Source of the DNA: a bacterium | Lineage (GTDB): Bacteria; Patescibacteria; Paceibacteria; Moranbacterales; UBA1568 | Assembly: GCA_021821305.1 (NCBI GenBank) | Contig: JAKACP010000001.1 | Span: 762,100-826,099 of the forward strand | Direction: 5' to 3' | Length of the DNA stretch: 64,000 bases | Part shown: piece by piece, positions 24,130 to 31,353 of the stretch | Layout of the letters: each line of letters starts with the position of its first letter | How positions within the stretch are numbered: position 1 is the first letter of the stretch | Translations under genes and position numbers: made by a program | Notes under the pieces: generated by a model | Seen by the model: only the letters and a program-made list of their open reading frames with translations | Databases searched by the model: none | What the model was told of the DNA's origin: nothing

Positions 24130-25641
24130 ATGCAACCCATATTCACGCTCGATGAGGTATTCTCCTCCGCGCGTCGCGAGTATTCCTCCGACGATCGGAA
24201 GTTCATCGCGGCTGCGTTCCGCTTCGCCGACGAGGCCCATCACGGGCAATCGCGCAAATCCGGCGAGCCCTATGTCACCCACAGCCTCGCGGTAGCCAAG
24301 ATCCTCGCGGATATCGGTATGGACAAGGTGACGATCGCTGCGGGACTCCTCCATGACGTCCCGGAAGATACCGAACGGACGCTCACCGAGATAGAGAAAA
24401 GATTCGGATCGGAAGTGGCGCACCTCGTCGACGGCATCACCAAACTCGGCAAGATCAAGCTCCGCGGATCGCGCGAGGAGTATTTCCTCGAGAACCTGCG
24501 CAAGATGTTCCTCGCCATGGCGACCGACATCCGCGTCGTGATCATCAAGCTCGCGGACCGGCTCCACAACATGCGCACGCTCGGTGCCGTACGACCGGAC
24601 AAACAGGAGCGTATCGCCCGGGAGACGATGGAAATCTACGCGCCGCTCGCGAACCGGCTCGGTATCGGCGAGATCAAGGGAGAGCTCGAGGACCTTTCGT
24701 TCCGCTATCTCGAACCGGAACACTACGAGGAGGCGAAAAAGATCGAGGACGCGCACGTTCGGGAAGGGAAATCCTACCTCGACCGGGTCATGGAACAGTT
24801 CAAAGTCGAGCTCGCGGAAGACAACATCAAGATCGTCACCATCAACGGACGGGCGAAACACCTGTACCGTCTCTACCAGAAACTGAAGAAGCACGACATG
24901 GACCCGGGCCGCATCCACGACCTCATCGCGGTGCGCATCATCGTTCCGGAAATCATCGATTGCTACGAGACGCTCGGCGCCATACACAAGCGATATCGTC
25001 CGCTCGTCGGCCGCATCAAGGACTACATCTCGCTCCCGAAGCCCAACGGCTACCAGTCGCTCCATACCACCATCTTCGGTCCCGAGGGCCGCATCCTCGA
25101 GGTGCAGATCCGGACGCCGAAAATGCACGACGAGGCGGAGTTCGGTATCGCGGCGCACTGGATCTATACCGAGAAGGAACGCGGCGGATGGCGATCGCTC
25201 ATCTTCGGAAAGAAAGCCTCGGCCGAGGCGAAGCCCAAGGATGTGGCCTGGGTCAAACAGCTCCAGGAATGGCAGAAGGAGATCGGCAAGGACAACGAGG
25301 AGTTCTGGCAGGGGCTCAGGATAGAATTCTTCAAGAACCATATCTTCGCCTTCACGCCGAAAGGCGACATCATCCAGCTCCCCGAGGAGGCTACGCCGGT
25401 CGATTTCGCCTACGCGATCCATTCGGAAATCGGAGATCATATCGTCGGCGCCAAGGCCGATCGGAAGATCGTCCCTCTCGACTATCAGATACGGAACGGA
25501 CAGGTCATCGAGATCCTCGTCTCCAAGGAACGGAAGAAACCGAACCAGGACTGGCTCCGGTTCGTGAAGACTTCGAGCGCCAAGTCCCGCATCCGGCACT
25601 CCGGTCGCGAGGAGGACGCGCAGGCCGCCAAAGGACACTGA
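24130..25641 (+). CDS. rel: RelA/SpoT-type (p)ppGpp synthetase/hydrolase, short form
   Basis: Stringent-response alarmone enzyme. From MQPIFTLDEVFSSARREYSS the product is 503 residues: HD hydrolase domain (HHGQSRKSGEPYVTHSLAVA; HD pair at 75-76 in LLHDVPEDT), synthetase domain (RIHDLIAVRIIV, KDYISLPKPNGYQSLHTTI, EVQIRTPKMHDEAEFGIAAHW) and a TGS domain (FTPKGDIIQLPEEATPVDFA). It stops soon after TGS, lacking the zinc-finger and ACT domains of full-length enzymes (usually ~700+ residues). Both catalytic sites look intact, so a bifunctional but less ribosome-regulated enzyme is likely. The start at 24130 is chosen by homology; the upstream frame is not. Confidence 0.95.
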   Translation: MQPIFTLDEVFSSARREYSSDDRKFIAAAFRFADEAHHGQSRKSGEPYVTHSLAVAKILADIGMDKVTIAAGLLHDVPEDTERTLTEIEKRFGSEVAHLVDGITKLGKIKLRGSREEYFLENLRKMFLAMATDIRVVIIKLADRLHNMRTLGAVRPDKQERIARETMEIYAPLANRLGIGEIKGELEDLSFRYLEPEHYEEAKKIEDAHVREGKSYLDRVMEQFKVELAEDNIKIVTINGRAKHLYRLYQKLKKHDMDPGRIHDLIAVRIIVPEIIDCYETLGAIHKRYRPLVGRIKDYISLPKPNGYQSLHTTIFGPEGRILEVQIRTPKMHDEAEFGIAAHWIYTEKERGGWRSLIFGKKASAEAKPKDVAWVKQLQEWQKEIGKDNEEFWQGLRIEFFKNHIFAFTPKGDIIQLPEEATPVDFAYAIHSEIGDHIVGAKADRKIVPLDYQIRNGQVIEILVSKERKKPNQDWLRFVKTSSAKSRIRHSGREEDAQAAKGH

Positions 25642-25659
25642 TATTCATTTCCGGGCCGT

Positions 25660-26115
25660 CTATTTTTCTTTCCCGGGCAACCGGACCTCGTCACCGACCT
25701 CGATGCCGTCGAGGTCGCCCGCGGCGGTTTCCAGGACGTCGGTCGCTTCCGCGGACGGATGGAGCACGCCCTGAAAATCGGGAGCCACGCGCCGTTCGAT
25801 ATGGACGATGCGCCCGTCCCGGATCCACGCGATATCGATGGCGAATCGCATGTCCGGCATCCAGAATCCGTACGCGCCAGGAGTATCGAACCGGAAGAGC
25901 ATCGCACATCCCCCGCAGAGACCGTCCCGACCGGAAAGCCCGCGGGTCCGTGCGGCCGCGGTATCGGCTATCTCGACCGAAAACGACCGCTCACCGACGG
26001 ATACGGTCGGCCCCTGTCCGGTATCCGTATCTTTTCGTTCCATGAAAAAGAGCGCGACCGCGATGAGGATCGGGATCCAGATGAACGTGAGCATTTTTGC
26101 CAGGGTGTGATTCAT
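25660..26115 (-). CDS. DUF192 exported protein
   Basis: 151 residues: N-terminal membrane anchor (about 8-25), then the DUF192 domain with FSVEIADTAAARTRGLSGRDGL, MLFRFDTPGAYGFWMPDMRFAIDIAWI and VLETAAGDLDGIEVGDEV. DUF192 proteins are widespread small extracytoplasmic beta-barrel proteins of unknown function. Its ATG overlaps the stop of the upstream glycosyl-phosphate transferase gene (ATGA), so they are coupled. Confidence 0.9.
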   Translation of the reverse strand: MNHTLAKMLTFIWIPILIAVALFFMERKDTDTGQGPTVSVGERSFSVEIADTAAARTRGLSGRDGLCGGCAMLFRFDTPGAYGFWMPDMRFAIDIAWIRDGRIVHIERRVAPDFQGVLHPSAEATDVLETAAGDLDGIEVGDEVRLPGKEK

Positions 26116-27131
26116 GAGCGTTGCCCGATGATCTTTTCCATCCTCGACACGAGGAAGATGAACGCCGCGGCAAGCGCGGCGAGGAACAGGAATTTCCCGG
26201 CCGCCTGAAACGACAGCGCGGCGAGGGCGGCGAGGGCGGAGACACCGGTATAGAGAACCGCTACCCGGCGATCGGACCAGCCCAAGAGCCGCAACCGGTC
26301 ATGGAGATGCCGTCCGTCCCCGCCGCGGAAGGGCGACGCTCCGGCGCGGACGCGCGCGCGTATGACATAGGCCGCATCGAGCACCGGTACCGCGAGGACG
26401 AGGAGGGTCGTGGCTATCTTGGCCCCGGCGAAGAGCGACAGCGCCGCGACCGAAAACCCGATGAAATACGAACCGGCGGTTCCGGCCATGAGCGACGCCT
26501 TGGGAAAATTGAAAAGGAGGAAGGAGAACGACAGCCCCGCGAGGATCGCGGCGAGGATCGCCACGGCCGGCTGATTCACTTCCGGCCGGAGACTCACGAG
26601 GAAGATCGCCGAAAACGCCACCGTCGCCACGCCTCCGAGGAGGCCGTCGACGCCGTCCGCCCAATTGACCGCGTTCATGACGAGCACCGTGAACGCGAGA
26701 CCGACGAGGAAGCTCGGCAAGAACCACGAATCCGGATGGAGAAACAGCGGTTCCCCGAAGGGATTGGTCAGGACCCATGCACGCATGCCGGAAAGGAAGA
26801 TGATCGAGGCGAGCGCGAGCTGGAACAGGAGCTGTGCGGGCCAACCGATCGGAACGATATCGTCCCACGCACCGACGAGGAGGACGAACGCCGCACCGAC
26901 GAGGAGTCCGATGAGTTGCGGCGTCGGCTCGAGGTCGGGGTTCGCGGCGACTCCCGCGAGGAACGCGAGAACGAGCGCGACACCGCCGAAACGCGACACC
27001 GCCTTGTGCGTCCGCCCGGGTTCATCGCGGACCATCGGGGCGAATCGACGGGACAGGAACAGGACGAATGAAAGGAGCGCGGCGGAGAGAATGAATGAGA
27101 GAAGGAATGGAAAAAGGAATTTTTCAGGCAT
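26112..27131 (-). CDS. MraY/WecA-family polyprenyl-phosphate glycosyl-1-phosphate transferase
   Basis: Integral membrane enzyme that transfers a sugar-1-phosphate to undecaprenyl phosphate, starting polysaccharide or peptidoglycan precursor synthesis. From MPEKFLFPFLLSFILSAALL (27131) 339 residues and about ten membrane helices. Motifs: RDEPGRTHKAVSRFGG, LLVGAWDD (DDxxD-like), NAVNWADGVDGLLGG (catalytic Asp loop) and FRGGDGRHLHDRL, where HLHDRL replaces the more usual HLHHRL. More like WecA/TagO than MraY. Followed by DUF192 with overlap. Confidence 0.9.
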   Translation of the reverse strand: MPEKFLFPFLLSFILSAALLSFVLFLSRRFAPMVRDEPGRTHKAVSRFGGVALVLAFLAGVAANPDLEPTPQLIGLLVGAAFVLLVGAWDDIVPIGWPAQLLFQLALASIIFLSGMRAWVLTNPFGEPLFLHPDSWFLPSFLVGLAFTVLVMNAVNWADGVDGLLGGVATVAFSAIFLVSLRPEVNQPAVAILAAILAGLSFSFLLFNFPKASLMAGTAGSYFIGFSVAALSLFAGAKIATTLLVLAVPVLDAAYVIRARVRAGASPFRGGDGRHLHDRLRLLGWSDRRVAVLYTGVSALAALAALSFQAAGKFLFLAALAAAFIFLVSRMEKIIGQRS

Positions 27132-27264
27132 AAAACACAAAGCATAAAAACACAAAAATCAAAACAAAGCCCAAACCCCTAAAAACACAAAATACAAATC
27201 GGATCTCGTTTGATTCCCGTGTTTCGTGTTTTGTTTGGATTTTTGTACACTGGGTTTTGTGCTT
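27132..27264. repeat. AT-rich spacer repeat, AAAACACAAA family, copy 2
   Basis: Fills the gap between two minus-strand envelope genes: AC-rich left half with repeated AAAACACAAA/AAACACAAAG units, then a right half with TTTTGTTTGGATTTTTGTAC and GGGTTTTGTGC. A central ACAAATCGGATCTCGTTTG matches the centre of copy 3. Much lower G+C than its neighbours; no gene. Confidence 0.55.
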
Positions 27265-28983
27265 TTACTTCTTCCGTATCTTCTCCGTCACCCAGAATTC
27301 GCCGAAATATTTCTTAAGTAGGATGCGCGTCTGGGAATCGATGGCCGGGATCGCGCCGAGGAGCGCGATGACCGGGGCGAGGAACCACTGCGCGAACATG
27401 AGTACGTTGCGCATCGGTCCGTATTTCTTGGGACGCGGCGGCAGCATGAGGAACGAGAGGAACATGAATATGACGAGGCCGCCCATGGCGAGCGTCATGA
27501 GGATGCGGGTGACGAAGGGCAGATTGTGCGCGAGCACGCTCTCATTGAATGCGGGACCGCCGAGAAAAAGCGGAAGCCATCCGAGGAACGCGAGGATGAG
27601 CGGGGCCGTCGCCCAGGAAAAGTGCCCCTCGATCATCTCGATGGTGACGCGGATCTTCTTCCACAGCGGCATCAGCCGGTCCGGCCAGATCGCGCGCATG
27701 GTCACGGGAAAGTTCTCGATGCCGTACGCCCAGCGACGCTTCTGTTTGTACTCGTTCTTGAGGGTCTTCCAGTACGTGTCGGCAAGGACGGCATCGAGCG
27801 AGATCGGAAGCAGTATCGGGGTCACCTTGTAATCGCCGTGGAAATATGACAGCGCCTTCCAGTAGATGACCGAGTCCTCGCTGATCATGTTGACCGGCCA
27901 GAAATTGACGCGCACGAGCGTATCGAACGGTTCGGAGTGCGACGAGAAGGTCACCATGTCCTTGCGCGTGCTCTGGTACATGTGCCAGAACGACGACCCC
28001 GTGACCATGACGCGCACGAACGCGTTCGTATCCCAGAGGTTGTTGTGATACATGGGCAACGGTTGGTAGGCGCGCTGCAGCCGATTCGGATCGGTGATGT
28101 AGGCGTAGGTGAGCGCCGAGAAATACTCCGGGTGGACGACCGAGTCGCAGTCGAAGTTCGAGAAGATGACCCGCTTATAGTCGATATTCCGCTCATCGAG
28201 GTAGGTCATGAGCTTGCGCGCCGCGTATCCGGCATTCGACGCCTTGCAGCGCATCTCGCCTGAAGCCACCTCGTGCGTCGTCACGATGAAATCGCGGAAC
28301 ACGCCGCGGAATTTCTCCTCGAGGTATTTCACCTTGGGGAGCCGCGTCTCCTCCGGCTCGCGTTCCTCGGTCGCGAGCAGGATGATGACCTGCGACTTCG
28401 GGAAGCTGGATTCGGCGATGGACCGTATCGACGGCTCGATGATTTCCGGTCCCTCGTTCGCGGTCGGAAGCAGCACCACGTGGACGATATCGCGATAGTC
28501 GAGAATCTGCTCCCGTATCGGTTCGAGTTCGCGGAGCTCCGCGGCATACCGCACGAGTTCCCGGCGCTCCTTGCGGATGATGCGGCGTTCGCGAAAGGAG
28601 AGTTTCTCCTCGCGGAGCATCGCGCGGAGATGTTCGGATCGTTCGAGGAGCTCCGCACGATACTTTCCGGGGTCGCGGACCTGGACCACGCGCTCCCACC
28701 AGTTTATCCGTACGCCCCTGCGGAGCCCGCGATAAGCCATGATGGAGAAGAAGGCCACGTACACGGTGAGGTAGATCCAGTAGATGTCGAACACGATGAC
28801 GAATACGGCCGCGCCGACCGGAGCGAGCCACGATCCGACGAACATACCGAGTATGGTCGCCCAGGTGAGCGTACCGGGAATGAGCTCGAGCGCGCGCTGG
28901 GCGAAACGGCCACGAGGCTCGACGGTTTTCGGATCCGGAAACGTGAACGAGGTTTTCTGCGCGGCCATACCGGTGCGGTCCAT
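27265..28983 (-). CDS. membrane glycosyltransferase, family 2-like
   Basis: 572-residue processive-type glycosyltransferase. Two N-terminal membrane helices (about 35-85), a basic/acidic coiled region, then the catalytic domain with VHVVLLPTANEGPEIIEPSI, FSNFDCDSVVHPEYF (DCD, the DXD metal site), SEDSVIYWKAL (ED) and EYKQKRRWAYGIENFP (QxxRW), followed by four or so C-terminal helices. These are the D,D,D,QxxRW hallmarks of synthases such as cellulose or hyaluronan synthase-like enzymes. The product polymer is unknown. It neighbours the WecA-like gene and a small TM protein, so an envelope polysaccharide cluster is likely. Confidence 0.9.
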   Translation of the reverse strand: MDRTGMAAQKTSFTFPDPKTVEPRGRFAQRALELIPGTLTWATILGMFVGSWLAPVGAAVFVIVFDIYWIYLTVYVAFFSIMAYRGLRRGVRINWWERVVQVRDPGKYRAELLERSEHLRAMLREEKLSFRERRIIRKERRELVRYAAELRELEPIREQILDYRDIVHVVLLPTANEGPEIIEPSIRSIAESSFPKSQVIILLATEEREPEETRLPKVKYLEEKFRGVFRDFIVTTHEVASGEMRCKASNAGYAARKLMTYLDERNIDYKRVIFSNFDCDSVVHPEYFSALTYAYITDPNRLQRAYQPLPMYHNNLWDTNAFVRVMVTGSSFWHMYQSTRKDMVTFSSHSEPFDTLVRVNFWPVNMISEDSVIYWKALSYFHGDYKVTPILLPISLDAVLADTYWKTLKNEYKQKRRWAYGIENFPVTMRAIWPDRLMPLWKKIRVTIEMIEGHFSWATAPLILAFLGWLPLFLGGPAFNESVLAHNLPFVTRILMTLAMGGLVIFMFLSFLMLPPRPKKYGPMRNVLMFAQWFLAPVIALLGAIPAIDSQTRILLKKYFGEFWVTEKIRKK

Positions 28984-28986
28984 AGG

Positions 28987-29418
28987 TCAGGAGTTGATGG
29001 ATGAGAGCGCGGCGACCGCGACGGCGCCCGACAGCGCGGCGAAAAACGACGAGAAGAGGACGATATGGGCGGCGATACGTTCCCGCATCGAATAAAGCTT
29101 CCGGGCGAGGATGAAATCGATGAGGAAGAAGGAGAGCGCCGACGCCGGAATCAGGAGCACCTGCCACGGATCACCGACGATATCCACGCCGAAGTAGGAG
29201 TTGTAGTGAAGCACGATCACCCCCTCCTCGCCCCGGACGACGAAAACGTACGCGGCGATCGCGGAGAGGGCGATGAGGAGAAGCGACAGTGAGGAGGAAA
29301 AACGGACCAGCGGATTCTCCGAGAACGAAAAGCCCTCGTCCTCCTGGAGAAAGCTCCGGCCGAAATCGTGCGTCGGCAACGATCCTATCTTTTCCCGAAA
29401 TCCGAATGTCCATGCCAT
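28987..29418 (-). CDS. small three-helix membrane protein, unknown
   Basis: 143 residues with a soluble N-terminus (about 1-38) and three membrane helices (about 40-62, 85-103 and 112-138). It begins 11 bases after the rmuC stop and ends 3 bases before the glycosyltransferase, so it is part of that operon. The region VVRGEEGVIVLHYNSYFGVDIVGDPWQ between the first two helices faces outside and is the most distinctive part. No family recognised. Confidence 0.65.
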   Translation of the reverse strand: MAWTFGFREKIGSLPTHDFGRSFLQEDEGFSFSENPLVRFSSSLSLLLIALSAIAAYVFVVRGEEGVIVLHYNSYFGVDIVGDPWQVLLIPASALSFFLIDFILARKLYSMRERIAAHIVLFSSFFAALSGAVAVAALSSINS

Positions 29419-29428
29419 AGGGTTGGAT

Positions 29429-30520
29429 TTATACCTCGTCCTCGATCACCGGGAGTACGGCGGCCACATGCGCCTCCTCGATGTCCGAGAACGCCTGCAC
29501 GCGGTCGAGCTGATCATCGACCTTGCCGAGGCGCTTCTCCGCATCCTCGTATTTCTTCTGCGCGTTGCCGATATGGCTCCCGAGCACCTCGAATTCCCGG
29601 AGGAACTTCCCATGCTCGATCGAGAGCCGCTCGAGATGTCCGAGTATCTCCTTGGCGCGCTTCTCGATCTGCATTCCCTGCAGCCCGATCATGATCGTCT
29701 GGAGGTACGAATAGAGCGAGTTGGGCGATACCGGTATGACCTTTTTCCGGAAGAGGTACTCGGCGATACCCGTCTCCTCGCCGTCCTTGATGATGATCTC
29801 GTAGTAGACGTTCTCCGCCGGGATATACATGAGCGCGAAGCCGAGCGTCCCCTCCTCGGGGAGGATATATTTCGTCGCGATCGCGTCGACGTGCTTTTTG
29901 ACATCGGAGATGAACTGTCGCCGCGCGACCTTGCGGTCCTCGTCGCTGTTCGACTCCACGATGCGCTTGAAATTCTCGAGCGGGAACTTGGAGTCGATAC
30001 TGATATCGCCGCCCTTGAGCTGGATCAGGGCGTCCACGATTTCCCCGCTTCGGAACGAATGCTGGAGGGTGAAGTGGTCCTTCGGAAGCATCTGCCCGAG
30101 AATGTCCTGAAGCATGAGTTCGCCGAATCCGCCGCGGAGCTTCGGCGCCTTGAGGATCTCCTGGAGCGAGGCCACTTCCTTGCCGACCTCGAATATCTTC
30201 TGGTTGGATTCCTTGACTTCCGCGAGTGCGGCACGCACCTCCGCGAACGATCGCGAGGCGCCCTCGAGCCGGTCGTCGAGACGCTTGGTGTTGTCCCCGA
30301 GCCGCCGGTCGAGGGCGGCATTGAGACCGCCGATCTGTCCGACGAGCGAGGAAGAGAACTGGTGCATCTCCTGGCTCATGCGCCGGTCGAGGTTCTCCAT
30401 CCGGTCGAGCAGGAACTTCCGTTCATGCTCGGACTGCCGCCGGAGGTCACGCAGGAAAAAAAACCCGGCACCGACGAAGACGGCGAGGGCGACGGATGTC
30501 AGAAGTACGGTCAGGGACAT
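29429..30520 (-). CDS. rmuC: DNA recombination protein RmuC
   Basis: Predicted nuclease-fold protein that limits DNA inversions. 363 residues: N-terminal membrane helix (about 4-22), a long coiled coil (about 25-125), then the RmuC core KAPKLRGGFGELMLQDIL, SGEIVDALIQLKGGDISIDSKFPLENF, FALMYIPAENVYYEIIIKD and SPNSLYSYLQTIMIGLQGMQIE. Length and domain order match the family. Confidence 0.95.
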   Translation of the reverse strand: MSLTVLLTSVALAVFVGAGFFFLRDLRRQSEHERKFLLDRMENLDRRMSQEMHQFSSSLVGQIGGLNAALDRRLGDNTKRLDDRLEGASRSFAEVRAALAEVKESNQKIFEVGKEVASLQEILKAPKLRGGFGELMLQDILGQMLPKDHFTLQHSFRSGEIVDALIQLKGGDISIDSKFPLENFKRIVESNSDEDRKVARRQFISDVKKHVDAIATKYILPEEGTLGFALMYIPAENVYYEIIIKDGEETGIAEYLFRKKVIPVSPNSLYSYLQTIMIGLQGMQIEKRAKEILGHLERLSIEHGKFLREFEVLGSHIGNAQKKYEDAEKRLGKVDDQLDRVQAFSDIEEAHVAAVLPVIEDEV

Positions 30521-30620
30521 AGGAGACGAAGGATAAAGGACGCAAGATACAAGATAAATGATGGATCAAGAAAAATCAGTCTTTTCTTTTGTCACGCATC
30601 ATGCATCCCGCATCACGACA
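30521..30620. other. low-complexity spacer between rmuC and HTH gene
   Basis: About 100 bases of quasi-repeats (GATAAAGGACGCAAGATACA; CACGCATCATGCATCCCGCA) with much lower complexity than the genes on either side. No gene or clear terminator. It resembles, in style rather than sequence, the AAAACACAAA spacers elsewhere in the window. Confidence 0.4.
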
Positions 30621-31226
30621 TCATTTCTTGAGTCCCGAGATGAATCGCTTGAGCTCGGGAATACGGTTGGTGACTTCCTGGTAGGGGCCTTCCAGGAACT
30701 CGATAAGGAACCGGTCGAGCATATTGAGTCGGTAATGGAGATCCTCCGCGTCCATGAGCACGAAACGGACGTCCCGGCCGATCTCCGCCTCGAGCTTGGC
30801 TATCACTCCTTGGAGCTTGGACCGATGGGCGTTGTTTATGACGAGTATCATGTCCGCCTTGCTCTTCGGATGGTTCAGGAACAGGCCGCTCACGAGAATC
30901 AGCTTGACCTCGCCGACCATGCGGAGCTTCTGGAACATCTGGCTGGGCACGTTCACGTTCGACTTGGACACGAGGCTCTTCAATTCGGGAAAGAACGGGA
31001 ACGTCGGATGCATCTGGTATCGTTTCACGCGCTTCCGCGAGGATTCCTTCACGAAGCCCATTTTTTTCAGGCGCATGAGCTCGCGCGACACCTCGGGTCG
31101 TGGGAGGAGCGTCTTTTCGGCGACATCGGCGGAGGAATACTCGACCTCCGGATTGAGGATGAAGAAGCGGATGAGCCGGGCGCGGGACTTTGATCCGAAC
31201 AGCGACTCGAAGATGGCGAATGACAT
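30621..31226 (-). CDS. winged-helix regulator with nucleotidyltransferase-like C-terminus
   Basis: From MSFAIFESLFGSKSRARLIR (31226) 201 residues. The N-terminal half is a winged helix (RFFILNPEVEYSSADVAEKT, then EVSRELMRLKKMGFVKE and a basic KRVKRYQ wing). The second half (VKLILVSGLFLNHPKSKADM, then ILVINNAHRSKLQGVIAKLE, FVLMDAEDLHYRLNMLDRFL) has the layout of a degenerate polymerase-beta-type nucleotidyltransferase fold as seen in many CPR HTH proteins. It is divergent from the PP2C-like membrane protein, sharing an intergenic region with two good promoters, and may regulate it. Function inferred. Confidence 0.7.
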   Translation of the reverse strand: MSFAIFESLFGSKSRARLIRFFILNPEVEYSSADVAEKTLLPRPEVSRELMRLKKMGFVKESSRKRVKRYQMHPTFPFFPELKSLVSKSNVNVPSQMFQKLRMVGEVKLILVSGLFLNHPKSKADMILVINNAHRSKLQGVIAKLEAEIGRDVRFVLMDAEDLHYRLNMLDRFLIEFLEGPYQEVTNRIPELKRFISGLKK

Positions 31227-31263
31227 ATGCGGAAGACCTATAAGAAAATCCACCTCCTCCCCC

Positions 31264-31292
31264 ACTCTACTCAACACGCGGAGAAAAGTCAA
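31264..31292 (-). promoter_or_regulatory. promoter for the HTH-nucleotidyltransferase gene
   Basis: Minus strand: -35 TTGACT, 17-base spacer, -10 TAGAGT; leader of about 30 bases containing GGAGGAGG. Confidence 0.6.
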
Positions 31293-31332
31293 AGCGGAGC
31301 CAAAAAACGCCGTGATTCCCCTGTGGAAAATG

Positions 31333-31341
31333 TGGTATAAT
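31333..31341 (+). promoter_or_regulatory. extended -10 promoter (TGG-TATAAT) for 31354..33729
   Basis: TGG-TATAAT on the plus strand; the predicted start lies about 6 bases before the ATG at 31354, so the mRNA is nearly leaderless. Confidence 0.55.
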
Positions 31342-31353
31342 GGAAAAAACGGT

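Noticed and set aside
30754..31353. Upstream extension of the PP2C-like protein frame
   Set aside because: It is antisense to the HTH gene and precedes the promoter at 31333.
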